From positions 11,724,501-11,788,500 of the forward strand of contig BSBN01000140.1 in the NCBI GenBank assembly GCA_027924645.1: a stretch of 64,000 bases of DNA. The letters run 5' to 3'. Both the position numbers and the translations under genes were made by a program. This document shows, piece by piece, positions 1-11,599 of the stretch (positions within the stretch are counted from its first letter, which is position 1; every line of letters starts with the position of its first letter). The stretch comes from Cunninghamia lanceolata (lineage: Eukaryota; Streptophyta; Pinopsida; Cupressales; Cupressaceae). Under the pieces are notes generated by a model that saw only the letters and a program-made list of their open reading frames with translations, did no database searches and had not been told where the DNA came from.

Positions 1-536
1 AGATGATAGATAGATGATGGATGATTGAGAGGAAAATTTGATATCATGAGGATACTAGAAGAAGATTCATTACAAATGGCTCAAGAGAGGCTTGATTTAT
101 AGGATATGGCTGATTGGATTGAACGGACAAGATTGATTAGGTTTTGGAAGACATGGATGGCTAGGATCGATTAGGTTTCCTTGCACATCAAGAAAGCGTA
201 GTCATGTGACAAGTGTGTGAAGGAGAATGAAAGGAATCTAATTCAAATATTTTATTTGAATTAGTTTGACATGTGAAGGCATATTAAGTGGGAGATGAGA
301 CATGTGACATGTGTCGCAATGTGATGAGAGGTGAGGGAATAATTTAAATTTTTAATTTGAATTATGTGAGACATGCAAAGGGGTATTATTAACTAAACAA
401 ATGGGATTTATTTAGTTAATTGGAATGTGATTAAGTTGGAACAAGAGTGGGATGACCTAGGACCTAGGGTAAAACATTATAAGGTCATGTTAACTAGGTG
501 TAGACAAGACATGGACAAATTTTAGTGTCTACACTA
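1..536. other. AT-rich non-coding flank with a small inverted repeat
   Basis: No coding region is visible. The first 40 bases are a GATA/GATG-rich simple-sequence tract. Two ATTTGAATTA-like stretches occur near 250 and 355. A 9-bp inverted repeat, GTGTAGACA (about 499-507) and TGTCTACAC (about 528-536), closes the stretch just before LINE-like coding sequence starts. It may be the edge of an older element, but this cannot be decided here. Confidence 0.4.
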
Positions 537-560
537 CTGCTTGCCAAGTTATTTGGTCAA

Positions 561-1135
561 TGAATTCTTTTTGGGTTAGCAATTATGATGCAAGTCATGG
601 AGGTTTTGCCACCTTTCTCTCTCCTAGGTTGAATTCACATATTGTTGATCATGGATGTGACCCCACTAATTGAGTGTTATGGGTTCTTTTCAATATTGAT
701 AATCATTCTTTTGTCATTATTAATGCTTATGCTTCCAATGATGTTGTTGAACAATCTTCCTTGTGGTGATGGATCGTCAATTTAATGCCTACCACAATTT
801 GGATTTTGTCTGGAGACTTTAATATGGTTGATATGGAATATGATAGATATGGTACTCTCCCCCTAAGATGGACAACAGGTGAAAGAGAAGCCTAGTATTA
901 CATGCATAATAAATTAGGCCTTTTTCATCCCAATATAAGTTATCACCATAATCATTCCCACTAGTTTACGTGGAGCAATATTAGGGTTGGTCCCGATAGA
1001 GCTTTCAAATGGCTTGAGCATACTATGATCTCTACCTAATCTTTATTTTCTTTTACTATCTATTTTCCTCTTTCAGTTGTACCTTTGCCAGACGTTCTTC
1101 TATCAGATCACTCACCTATTTAATTTCACATTGAA
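561..1135 (+). pseudogene. LINE AP-endonuclease domain, broken
   Basis: Conceptual translation across stops and shifts shows endonuclease/exonuclease/phosphatase signatures of plant LINEs. These are VIINAYAS near 715, SGDFNMVD near 808-832, a FTWSNIR segment near 965 and LLSDHSPI near 1098. In intact LINEs this domain nicks the target DNA to prime reverse transcription. Several stops, for example near 669 and 765, make it non-functional. It sits directly upstream of the duplicated RT segment. Confidence 0.8.
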
Positions 1136-2489
1136 TGGTAGTGTGCTCTTCCTAAGTTTAACAAGACTTGATTTTTTCTTAAATCAAACACAAGTCTCAT
1201 TTCCTGAGTATCCATAGCCACCAATTTGCTTTCTTTCATTGTCACTCATATGAGGCCACCACCTCGAAGCTTAGCCAAGCCACTTCAACACTTGAAGCTA
1301 ACCCCTTTTCCATTGAACTTCAATGGTAGGTGGCTGAGCTTCATCAACAAAAGTAGATTGTTGATAACTATACAACCTGAGGTGCTCATATTAAGGCTCT
1401 GCTTCATTGGCTCAAAATTAGTGGTAGAGCTTTCAAGGTTTTTTTAAAGATCTTCATGCTCATCATTCCTCTCAAGCCATTAAGCAAATTCATGAGGGCC
1501 AACATGTGCTCAAGGAGCTCCGAGACATCCTCCAAGACTTTGTTCGCAATTATGAATAATTTTTAAAGCCTAAGAGAATTCTCTTAAATGTGAGCATGCC
1601 TTGAAGGAGTGCCTCAAGGTTGTCCCTTGTCAACTTTCTTCTACTAGAATGTCTTATGTGATCAATTGTTCTCCATTGCTAACCTTTGTGAAGTTGTCTT
1701 CACCATGGCCAATGATAAGCTCCTTCCTTGTGAATTTTATAATGAACTTTGGGACTCAATGGGAGAGAATCTTCACAAGGTGTATCTTAAAGAATTTCAT
1801 TCTAACTCCTTATAAAAAATTATCAATAAAGGAAATATCAAGTTCATACCTAAGTCTAGGGATCTTGAAGAAATTTGGAACTGGTTACTGATCAGTTTTC
1901 TTAATGTGTCCTATAAGATCATTGCAAAGGCCCTTGCTTTGAAATTACACCATCTCCACTCAAATATTGTCCATCCTTAGTAAATTGGTTCTTATTAAAT
2001 CTAGGTTTATTCTGGATAACATAATTGTCATTTGGGAAGGCATGGAATGGGCTTGCCAGTCCCAACAACTAGCAGTTTTCATCAAAATTGATTTTTCTAA
2101 AGTATATGATCATATAGAATGGCCTTTTATTATTTCTATGCTCCAAGATTTTGGCTTTGGACCTCACTTTGTGCAATTTGTGTGCAAGTTTTCTTTATAT
2201 GCTTCAACTTTTATTACTCTCAATGGCCATCAATCTCTAGCCTTTAGTCTTTCTAGATCTATTCATCAAGGCTATCCTTTGGCTCCTACTGTTTACATCC
2301 TTGTTGTTGAAGGATTTGGGTACCTGCTTGCTCATGTTGTTTCCTAATGGCTGGTCAGCATATTTCTCTTCCTAAATCTTCTACTCAGTTGGTGAATGAG
2401 GACTTTATTTATGATTCTTTCCTCACTCTCTTAGAAGAGGAGGCTAATATCAAACAAGCTCTCCCTTGTTATAATGGTAGTAAACTTAA
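1136..2489 (+). repeat. LINE internal tandem duplication, copy 1
   Basis: This block of about 1,354 bases runs from the start of the RT region to past the RT palm motif and is repeated immediately downstream. The offset was measured on the shared word GTGTGCTCTTCCTAAG at 1141 and 2495. The copies are still highly similar, including their shared nonsense and frameshift lesions, so the duplication is later than most of the decay. Confidence 0.85.
1967..2347 (+). pseudogene. LINE reverse transcriptase palm fragment (copy 1)
   Basis: The 126-residue open stretch carries RT block motifs of plant L1 elements: FIKIDFSKVYDHIEW, holding the first catalytic aspartate in the usual [L/I]DFxKAYD context, and SIHQGYPLAPTVYIL, equivalent to the RxxRQGCPLSP box. 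The YADD box is not in this fragment. The sequence upstream (1601-1930) is the preceding part of the RT in other frames. It is a relic rather than a gene. Confidence 0.85.
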
Positions 2490-3897
2490 TGGTAGTGTGC
2501 TCTTCCTAAGTTTAGCAAGACTCATTTTTTTCTTAAATCAAACACACATCTCATTTCCTTAGTATCTATAGCCACCAATTTGCTTGCTTTCATTGCCACT
2601 CATACGAGGCCACCACCTCGAATCTTACCCAAGCCACTTCTGCACTTGAAGCTAACCCCTTTTCCATTGAACTTCAATGGCAGGTGGCTAAGCTTCATCA
2701 ACAGAAGTAGATTGTTGATAACTATACAACCTGAGGTGTTCATATTAAGGCTCTGCTTCATTGGCTCAAAATTAGTGGTAGAGCTTTCAAGGATTTTTTT
2801 AAGATCTTCATGCTCATCATTCCTCTCAATCCATTAAGCAAATTCATGAGGGCCAACATGTGCTCAAGGAGCTCCAAGACATCCTCCAGGACTTTGTTCA
2901 CAATTATGAATAATTTTTAAAGCCTAAGAGAATTCTCTTAAATGTGAGCATGCCTTGAAGGAGTGCATCAAGGTTGTCCCTTGTCAGCTCTCTTCTACTA
3001 AGAATGTCTTATGTGATCAATTGCTCTCCATTGCTAACCTTTGTGAAGTTGTCTTCACCATGGCCAATGATAAGCTCCTTCCTTGTGAATTTTATAATGA
3101 ACTGATAAGCTCCTTCCTTGTGAATTTTATAATGAACTTTGGGACTCAATGGGAGAGGATCTTCACAAGGTGTATCTTGAAGCATTTCATTCTAACTCCT
3201 TAGGAAAAATTATCAATAAAGGAAATATCAAGTTCATACCTAAGTCTAGGGATCTTGAGGAAATTTGGAACTGGTTACTAATCACTTTTCTTAATGTGTC
3301 CTATAAGATCATTGCAAAGGCCCTTGCTTTGAAATTACACCATCCCCACTCGAATATTGTCCATCCTTAGTAAATTGGTTCTTATTAAATCTAGGTTTAT
3401 TCTGGATAACATAATTGTCATTTGGGAAGGCATGGAATGGGCTTGCCAGTCCCAACAACTAGTAGTTTTCATCAAAATTGATTTTTCTAAAGTATATGAT
3501 CATATAGAATGGCCTTTTATTATTTCTATGCTCCAAGATTTTGGCTTTGGACCTCACTTTGTGCAATTTGTGTGCAAGTTTTCTTTATATGCTTCAATTT
3601 TTATTACTCTTAATGGCCATCAATCTCTAGCCTTTGGTCTTTCCAGATCTATTCATCAAGGCTATCCTTTGGCTCTTACCATTTACATCCTTGTTGTTGA
3701 AGGATTTGGGTACCTGCTTGCTCTTGTTGTTTCCTAATGGCCGGTCAGTGTATTTCTCTTCCTAAATCTTCTACTCAGTTGGTGAATGAGGACTTTATTT
3801 ATGATTCTTTCCTCACTCTCTTAGAAGAGGAGGCTAATATCAAACAAGCTCTCCCTTGTTTGAATATTTTTTTCAAGGCTTCTAGTTCTAGCATTTA
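2490..3897 (+). repeat. LINE internal tandem duplication, copy 2
   Basis: This is the second copy of the block at 1136-2489. It differs by a local 35-base duplication (TGATAAGCTCCTTCCTTGTG... repeated at about 3069-3138) and scattered substitutions. Copy 2 runs on into downstream RT sequence, whereas copy 1 stops at the shared short word ATGGTAG. That word therefore sits at the breakpoint. Confidence 0.85.
3357..3737 (+). pseudogene. LINE reverse transcriptase palm fragment (copy 2)
   Basis: This is a near-identical second copy of the RT palm fragment at 1967-2347. It has the same KIDFSKVYDHIEW and RSIHQGYPLAL motifs and the same open length of 126 codons. It differs by a handful of residues (for example, LALTIYILVV in place of LAPTVYILVV). 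RT continues after it, although shifted, into the 3.9-4.4 kb segment. Confidence 0.85.
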
Positions 3898-4179
3898 ATG
3901 GTAGTAAACTTAATGTTATCATCAATCTATTCTTCCCAAGCCTCCCTAGCTTGACTGCTTTTGATGGAAGTAGATTAATCATAGGGAGATTTTTAAAACT
4001 TTGGGCATTGCTTTTGCTTTTCAAGCCTCTCCCATTGCACTTTGGTAGGCTGTCATTTCCTAAATTGAGAATAAGTTGGCTTATTGGATCACTAACCCCT
4101 TGTCTCTTGTAGGGAAGTTTCAAATTTGATCTAAAATCTCAAGGTAGCTACTCATGTTTATTATTCCTCTTAGTTTCCT

Positions 4180-5500
4180 TTGAAATCATCCTATCAAAAA
4201 CTTGAAAACCTTGTTAGGGATTTTCTTTGGGCCTCCTTTGAGAACTATAGAGGATTTTATAAGGTTTCATGGGAGTATTGTTTCCTCCATCATGACTCGG
4301 GAGGGTTGGGTTTTCTCTCTATCCAATGCCAAGGTGTGGCTCTTTATGCCAAATGGATCATTTAAGCCCTTGAAGGTAATGAGGATTGGAAAAATTTTGT
4401 GCAACATTACATTTCTTTAGGTGTTCCTCTTAGGAAACAAGCCTAGAAGGGGATTGGGCTTCACACCCTTCTTATTATGAAAGATTCTATTCAAGTTCAA
4501 GGGACTTTTGTTATCAAAAGTAATTGGAAGGCTTGGGAAGCCACGAAGCCTTGGTTTCTTTAGAATGGTACTGACCTAGACACAATGGCCTTTCTATTAA
4601 TCAATAGTCTATCTATATTCCCCATTTATTACTTGTCAAGATCATCCCCTTGCTAAAATTCCTTGGATCTGTGCCTTGCAATTTTTCAAGAAAGGAATCA
4701 AGTCTCTTCTTGATTTGTTCTCCAGAACAAGAAGGAATTTTCTTTCTTGGCCTGAAGACAAAGACACTCCATTTGAGCACTAGAGATCATTAAACTTTTA
4801 GAGACATTATTGCAGCTATGCCACTAGAGATTATTCATAAGATTGAGGTGTATAATTTCAAACCTTGGTGGAAAGATTGGAAAGGGTATCCTAACACACC
4901 ATTTCTCAATTACAAACCTTGTAAGGGGTACTCATGGCTTTCACCTCATTTGCCTATGGGTCTAGACTTGAACTAATGATGGTTACTCTAGTCCACTTTG
5001 ATTGTTTGACAACATAGATTTACCACTATCCGGTTAGCCATTATTATGCCCAAGCTTGCTCATTTTGCTTGGTGTCTTTTATTTCAAACCCTTCCTATTG
5101 GTTCCATACTTATTCATCTTGGAGTTAAGGACCCTAGTTGTCCCTTTTGTGGTCACCAAGAGATGCTTAAGCACCTCTTTTGGTTTTTTCTAGGGCCCAG
5201 GCAACCTAGACATGGATACATGATTTCTTTAAGCCTTTTCAGCCTCAACCTTTCTCATGGCATATGGTCTTACTAGGGGATTGGCCTCGGATCCCTTCCA
5301 TATTTTTCCAAGTTTGGCATGCTTTCAAGGTGGAAATTCTTTTCCGCATATGGAAGGATAGAGATTCTACTTTATTTTCTAGCAATGTAGTTGATTCTAA
5401 CTTCTTGCATTACTCTAAAGCCATGATTTTCTCCAGTGTTTTTATGCAGATACAGGTGCAAGCTAACAAGGTTGCCCTTGAGATTACACATTTATAGGTG
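4180..5500 (+). pseudogene. LINE RT thumb and zinc-binding C-terminal region
   Basis: Short ORFs in changing frames give recognisable plant LINE tail sequence. One is a SWEYCFLHHDSGGLGFLSIQ segment near 4270. Another, at 5046-5200, is a zf-RVT-like block (MPKLAHFAWCLLFQTLP... then CPFCGHQEMLKHLFW). The zf-RVT family lies C-terminal to RT in plant LINEs and may bind template RNA. Frameshifts separate all the blocks. Confidence 0.75.
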
Positions 5501-6113
5501 ATTCTCAACCACTAAGGAAATGGCCCTTGCACTATGGCTAGAGTTCCCCCAACTCCTGCCTCTAGTCAAAGCTGGTCTCCACCTCGGGGGCATTGCAGGG
5601 GTCATAGCCATTCTTCTCATAAAGAGAACAATGTTCATTCATAGGCTTCTTAGCTGCCTAGAAGAAGAAACAGTGCTTGGCAAGGGTGGCCTCAGCCTTC
5701 TTGGCACCGCTATGTTTCTCCACCTACCCTTGGTCATGGTCTTGTAGGCTAGCCGAGTTCAGATAAGTTTCCTAGGCTGGCTCTTGCCATCTCCCTTGCT
5801 TGCAACACTTGGTCTGAAGGTGATAATAAGAATAATGATGGTAACAAGGAAGCTAATGGTGAAGGTTGGGACCCTCTCGAAGACACTTCAGACCCCACTG
5901 ATGTATAGGACAAGTCAGATGATCAAGACTCTCCTCCTTCATCTAGTGCCATATCTCTTGCCACATAGCGACCTTTTGTTATGTTGCTTTGATGTTTTTG
6001 GGCTTTGGTCCCATTTGGACTTTAGCTGTGACTTTTTCCACCCACCTTTTTTTGTGAATATGTGTAATATTATTTTCTTTTTAATGATACAGACACCTAT
6101 TCATCAAAAATAA

Positions 6114-7925
6114 TAAATACCTTAAAAATGATTGTAGTGGTTTTGATGGCTTATGACATTTATTTTGTTATACTAAAATTAAATTGTAATTTATATAAGT
6201 GGTCAGCATTTAAATTATTAAGCTTCAATACCTCACAAAGAACTTTTAAAAAAGGCATATTACAAACTATTTATATGTAAACGTAAGAAAGAAGAGTTAC
6301 AAATCTCAAGGAAAGTAACAACCACCAATAAAAACAATCATTAAAAAATTTAGTTTAAAGTGTCTACATGCATGGCTTCCCAATACACCAAAGGTCAACA
6401 CTTTTGTAAAACAATAATTTTACACAACATAATACATACTTTTTAATGAAAGGAATGGGTTTTCTATGATATTCTAATACTATAAGATTCATTCTTATCA
6501 CTCTTTATAAGATTCATTCTTTACAACTCTTTTCCTAAGACATGGTATGTCATTTTTAAAGTATAAATATGGTTGTCTTTAATAATTGACCATGGAGATA
6601 TGAGTAACACCCAAGTTGTCTCCCATTAATAAGTTGTCTCCCACTAATGTCTGCAAGTACATATTTCAATGGAATGTATTTCAATGGAATGTTAATACTA
6701 AAAATGGGAAAATTTGCATAGTTGACTAAACTTGAGGGTTTGTGAGGCTTGGATCTCGTGTATGATGCCCAGGGACCCTACAAAAGATGAGAAAAATACA
6801 GAACATTTAAATATTAGATGAAGACATTTATTTCATCCCACACGAGGATCCAACATAAGCATAACCTCTTATACTACTAGTGAATGGTTTTAATACTTAA
6901 AAAAATATAATGTTCTAAAGCAAACAGTTATTTGTTAGGGCTGTACGTACAAAGGAGATTTAGCTTCAGTCCTCCATATAAGAAAAATATTTAAAGCAAA
7001 ACACGGATCCAATTAAAAATTCTATATGGACCGGTTACTATGAAAACTCTGGTAAAGCAAGATCAACTGCATTCTCTTTATCACAAAACGACGGGCGGCG
7101 CCGACAGAAATGCTTTAAAATAAGCACGTGAAGGGATATTTAAATCGGCATATTCTTTTAATGCCTCCGGGCGGGGTGAATATATATGTTTTATTTTTAA
7201 ATATAAGACAATATATTAATATTAAAAGTGTAATGTTTTTTTTTAATATATTGATATAAGAATAAAGGCCACTTAGTGGTATAGTATTTGCTTTTGAAAA
7301 ATTTTAACAATAGAATTTATTTTGTCTTGTTATGTTATATTGTGAGAATGAGAATTGTAAAAATAACTGAACTATTAGTTAGTGATGACTTAGTGATTAC
7401 TCACTAAAACACCTTTCTAGATTGATTGTTTGGTATTGTAAATGAGAACTACAAAATATGTTTAAAAATTTGTCTAGAGTTTTGTGAACTTGATGGAGCA
7501 TGTTTTTAGATCTACAGTGTGCTTGATCGCATTGCATTTAATTCTCACCAATGATTTTCTAGTTAAAATTGCATTTGATGTAGAGGTTAGAGGGCATTGG
7601 ATTGCATCAGTAGCACATTTATAGTAATTGTGCATCATTAATCAAGATAACTTGAATTATTCCTAAATAGTTATGTACAAAAGCAATGAAACTAGATTAG
7701 ATAATAATAAGACATTGTTATTATATAGTAGAACTAAATACAGATGATGTTTACACAACCTTTAGACAATCTAATAAATGTAAATTATATTTGTAACAAA
7801 TGCATGCATCCACTCATAAATTATAACACAAAATATGTTAAAAATCTAGATTGGTAACCATAAACTAACAAACAAATAAACAACTAAAATAACCGATAAA
7901 TCCACTTTTCCAAGATAATGTGCAA
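6114..7925. other. AT-rich intergenic DNA, no gene seen
   Basis: No supported ORF or RNA gene. The stretch is strongly AT-rich with one short GC-rich island near 7085-7105 (GACGGGCGGCGCCGAC) and another GC-rich patch at about 7165-7180. Short direct duplications (CTATAAGATTCATTCTT near 6480-6525; TTCAATGGAATGT near 6664-6693) look like replication slippage. Confidence 0.5.
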
Positions 7926-8943
7926 TGTAATGCCCACCCTAGATTGTATCTAGTGTGATTATGATTCATGTATGGTGTGTATATCAGTGTATTGTGTGAT
8001 TATTATGCTTTGATACATTGCACCGAACTTGCTGATGAGGTCTAAGGTGTCATCAAGGGGTTGTGAGGGTGTATTCTGCATTACCATCGAGGTGTTTCCG
8101 ATGAGGTTTTGCTTTGTTGTTTGGCTTCCAACTATGCATTATGAGATTCATACATTGTGATTGTACATGTTAGATTATTCCAGTGCTTCAGATTCACTAT
8201 TTCACTATACTTGTTATAGTTGTGATTGTCATATTATTCCCGCATTATGAAATGTTGTCATTTACGCATCATGTTCCTGGATCATGCTAGTCGTAGATGA
8301 TTATAGTGGATGTGATTATTGTATATCATGTTTGATTATACCACGTTGGAGTGGATTATGTTGCTTTGGCTATTATATGTGGAGCAAGTACGCTTGATGG
8401 TTGACTTGAGTGTGTAGGTAATTACCAGTGTTAACTAACATGGGAAATGTGGAGAAGGTCGACCTGGGATGGTAAGCCATCTCACCCTTATCCTTGTGTT
8501 GTGGAAACCCATAATGTGTGATTGAAGTTAGTTGCGTGTGTTTCCTTAGCAATCTTGCACTTTATTTTAAATTGTTTCGAAAAACGTGTCTTTTGTGTTT
8601 TCAAAGTATTTTAATGATTCAAGATGAAAATTGTTAATTATATATTATCGAAAATGTTTATTGCATCACATTATGTTTGAGGAATGAATTTAAGAGATTT
8701 CAATTTATTTTTGAAATTTGATATTTTTCTACCAAAAAATAGAAATTACATTAAATTGGAAAACTAAATGCTTGGTATGACATGGTTAGAGTTTTCGGAA
8801 TGAGATTGAGTTAAAAGGAAATTACCTACTTGGAATAGTTGAATTTGGTTGATTAACTATTTGCGTGTTGATTTATGTGATTTGTTTGAGTGTATTTGGT
8901 GAAATTGGAAAAAGAATTAAAAGAAATGAAATTAGGGCTTTTG

Positions 8944-9010
8944 TATAAAAGGGAAAAAGGGAGTTATTTTCATAATTTTTCAATCTATTTTCTCCTCTCT
9001 CTCTCTCTCA
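8944..9010 (+). promoter_or_regulatory. Promoter-like TATA box with downstream CT tract
   Basis: TATAAAA at 8944-8950 is followed about 45 bases later by a CTCTCTCTCTCTC tract (about 8991-9008), the classic layout of a plant core promoter with a pyrimidine-rich leader. An 89-codon ORF overlaps (8890-9159), but it begins upstream of the TATA box and resembles no known family. The box more likely drives a non-coding or LTR transcript. No expression evidence is available. Confidence 0.35.
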
Positions 9011-9845
9011 AACCCTCTTCTTCAGAGAATGGAAGGAATTTCTCCATGGATGAAAAGGAAGGATTGCTTGCTTGCTTGAATGGATTTTTGTGTGCCTATT
9101 GCTTGGAGAAAGATTGCTTGCTAACCCTCTTGGATTCATGGATTTCAATGCATGGTTGAAAGGTATTCTCCTTGTTTAATTAATTTATGCTTGCTCTTTC
9201 TTTACCATGCCACTTTAAGTGGTTTTCTCATGGCTTAATTGATAGGAATGAAATGTTAGAATGAGTTTATAGTTGTTTTGTATTTATTCCCATATTCTTT
9301 ATGTTTTGGAAACATGGAAAAACAAACACAATTCTACCAAAATTTTTAGGAAATGGCCCACATGGATTTTATTGCGGTTTTGGGATGTTGTGCATCATAT
9401 CTACAATGAGTCTAGTAGTTCATTTTTGCATACACTTTGTGAGTCAAAAGTTAGAAAAATGCCCTAAAAACCAAGCATTCAAACATGGAGGAAATTGGTG
9501 TTTATGAGTATTTTCCTGTTTTAAAAATAAGTAAAATTGAGATTAAAATCATTTCATGATGTATTTTTATATAAGACTGAATGTCTCCATGAAATGGGAA
9601 TCTTTGAGACCATGTTGTGTTTTTGGGACTTTTGGTGTATTGATTTCCATGCCACGCTTAGTTGGATAAATTGACATGTTAGGTGTCTAGGAAGAGGATT
9701 AAGAGTAGGTAAGGAGTGGCTCACCTACCGTATATCACAACATGAAGTTGTTGGTGGGTTCAACATGTGGGGAGTTGTAAAAAGATAAACATGAAATGTC
9801 ACATTAGTAAAAAACTAATAACAAGATCATCTACACCAAACTCTA

Positions 9846-9948
9846 GTACCTCCAGGTGATAATGCTTTGTCTTGCTCTGGCAACTCTAGGTGATAACACC
9901 TTGTCTTGCTCTGGAAACTCCAAATGATAACACCCTATTCTATTGTGG
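9846..9948. repeat. Three tandem copies of a 34-bp unit
   Basis: Units begin near 9846, 9881 and 9915 and share an A-CTC-AGGTGATAA core followed by CTTGTCTTGCTCTGG, with the third copy most diverged. No ORF is involved. Confidence 0.7.
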
Positions 9949-9976
9949 TTTAATTTGGGTGTAAAAAGCATACATA

Positions 9977-10052
9977 GGTTGACTACGCCCTAGTTTTCTA
10001 TGAGGTTGATTACGCCCTCATTATTATTGCAAGGTTGATTATGCCCTAGATT
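9977..10052. repeat. Three imperfect copies of a 27-29-bp unit
   Basis: The core GGTTGA(C/T)TA(C/T)GCCCT recurs at about 9977, 10004 and 10033. It follows directly on the 34-bp repeat cluster, so this part of the stretch is slippage-prone. Confidence 0.65.
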
Positions 10053-10580
10053 TGACACTCCTTATCCTAGGCTTGCTAGTTATCTCTTCCTTATTCTTGT
10101 CACCACCTGAGTTGGACTGGGTGTGTGTTGTGTACCTTGCATTGTTGTGCTTGCAATGGTTTATTCATGATTTATGGTGTTTTGCATTATATCATGTTGT
10201 ATGGTGTGAGTGCAACCTACTCCCCTTGTTTTGCGTGTGTATTGTGTGCATTGATTTGCATGTATGCCATATGTTGCTTTGTAAACCCTAGATTTTGTGA
10301 GATGTTCTTAGTGGGTTTTCCATGATCACCTTCTCCATAGATCAAATGTTGCCACAACTATTGTGCTCGACGATGGCAATATGGTTAGGAGGTGAGCAAC
10401 ATTTCCCCTTTGGTTCTTCGTGATGACCTTCTGGTGCTAGGTGGTTTCCTTATTCTATTTGCATGTGGATTATGGCGTTCCTTGTGCCTTGATGCACCTT
10501 GGAGAGTGCGATGGATTTTAGTGTATTTATGAACTTGTATTATTTCATAATTGTATAATTTTGAAGGACTTTGGTGTCCT

Positions 10581-10584
10581 TAAC
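10581..10584. repeat. Left target-site duplication TAAC
   Basis: TAAC lies immediately before the left terminal inverted repeat (10585) and matches exactly the TAAC immediately after the right one (31447-31450). A 4-bp duplication is diagnostic for some DNA transposon superfamilies, Sola among them. Confidence 0.8.
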
Positions 10585-10616
10585 GGGTAAGTGCAAGAAG
10601 ATGGGGGGCCAAAAAG
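10585..10616 (+). repeat. Left terminal inverted repeat (32 bp)
   Basis: It begins GGGTAAGTGCAAGAAGATGG and continues through a run of G and GGCCAAAAAG. Read against the reverse complement of 31415-31446, 31 of 32 bases agree, the difference being G/A at position 13. A further GTGGCCAC palindrome follows at 10626-10633, and a GTGGCCA word lies just inside the right TIR. Confidence 0.9.
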
Positions 10617-11470
10617 GGGTCTTAAGTGGCCACTTTTTTTTTGAAATCAGGAAATACTGGCCTTGGATGAGAAATTGAGCATAGTTACACTCAAAATTTA
10701 GAGATGCAACCAAAACAATGTTCGTAGTGCTCCGAGTCTACTTTCTAAACTACTATTTTGTTTTGAAAATGGCATAGATTAAGGGGTTCAAAAGAGGGAG
10801 CCACAGAAATTGGTGTTGTTTCTGTCAAAAAAACATAACATAGCATGTTTTGTGGCTCCCTCAAAAGGTCAACTTTTTTTTGGTATTTTTAAAATCGCTT
10901 AGGTGAGAAATTAGCTAATAGCATGTAGTTTATGCCCGATTTTTCTGATAATTTTTTGATGAATATTTGATTTTTTACTAATTTTTAAAGTGGACACATC
11001 CTAAAAAATAGAATTTTGGCCGTGCTACCCCTATAAATTTTGAAAACTAATTGAAAATCATTTTTTTATTTTTTTAATATTTGTAGAATGGAGTCTAGTT
11101 TCTAAATATGTAATTTTTTTGAAATTTGAATGAATAGTTATTTTACAATGAAAAAAAGACCAAACAGTGGTTTTTGCATAAAAACGGACACACAAACAAA
11201 AGAAATTAAAGATGAAAGGCTTAACATTGTTAAAATGTGAAAAAAATCACATCGTCAAATAGCTAAGAGAAAGCCTAACATTACCCATGTGTTCGATTTG
11301 TTCAACCTTGAAACACGTGCAAATCTGAGGGTTAGCACGAACGAAATTATGTGAAATTTTGAAGAATACAGAAAAACACGTCTGTGACTGTTCATAAGGC
11401 ACTCCAAGCCTTTGGGTTGGAAATCCAAAGCAAATCCCAAGCCCAAGGCTTGGGATTCCCAAAGCAAGAA
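10617..11470. other. Left subterminal region with hairpins, non-coding
   Basis: No gene is supported. Two hairpin-forming inverted repeats stand out. GAGGGAGCCACA near 10793 pairs with TGTGGCTCCCTC near 10854. AATCCCAAGCC at 11433 pairs with GGCTTGGGATT ending at 11457, with only CAA between the arms. Small ORFs on both strands at 11247-11572 run across the hairpin and the palindromes and look fortuitous. Confidence 0.6.
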
Positions 11471-11588
11471 ATAACGCGAGCGCGTTATAACGCGCTCGCA
11501 TTATTTATTGCCTTACATTTTTCCCGCAAGCCTGTCTTTTCCCATGTTCGACATAACGCGAGCGCGTTATAACGCGCTCGCGTTATGT
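11471..11588. repeat. Two GC-rich palindromes near the left end
   Basis: The module AACGCGAGCGCGTTAT and its inverse form a near-perfect palindrome at 11471-11504 (one mismatched arm base) and a perfect 38-bp palindrome at 11551-11588. They lie about 0.9-1.0 kb from the left terminus in otherwise AT-rich DNA. The same module recurs at 16913-16982 and 31331-31384. Possible roles are transposase or accessory-protein binding, or cruciform formation; this is inference. Confidence 0.85.
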
Positions 11589-11599
11589 CCCACTCAAAT

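Larger units (their letters stand above)
540..6113 (+). mobile_element. Decayed L1-like non-LTR retrotransposon (LINE)
   Basis: Remnants appear in the order expected for a plant L1 ORF2: an AP-endonuclease (about 560-1135), a reverse transcriptase palm region present twice, and a C-terminal RT-associated zinc-binding segment (5046-5210). The 3' end is A-rich, ending near CAAAAATAATAAATACC at about 6113. No frame stays open for more than about 125 codons, so the element is dead. No gag-like ORF1 is visible, which suggests 5' truncation near 540. Target duplications could not be identified. Without the internal duplication the copy would be about 4.2 kb. Confidence 0.85.
7926..10580 (+). other. 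Possible long LTR remnant, later split by the giant transposon
   Basis: The stretch begins with TGTAATGCCCACCC, a start typical of long plant LTRs, and has no coding region. It contains a TATA-like box, a CT-rich tract and two small tandem repeats. Its sequence character (ACTTTGGTGTCC before the break, TTTGACATTGGTGTC after it) seems to continue at 31,447, beyond the giant transposon. No paired LTR, primer site or polypurine tract was found in the window, so this is a hypothesis only; ordinary intergenic DNA is the alternative. Confidence 0.3.

Noticed and set aside
8890..9159. 89-codon ORF over the TATA/CT-rich stretch
   Set aside because: It begins upstream of the TATA box, so the promoter could not express it in full; no domain seen.
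10052..10291. 79-codon ORF, hydrophobic with many Cys, Leu and Val residues
   Set aside because: Composition follows from TGT/TTG-rich DNA; a second overlapping ORF in another frame has the same character; no family match.
11247..11572. Overlapping small ORFs on both strands near the left palindromes
   Set aside because: They run across hairpins and palindromes and have no family resemblance or consistent start context.
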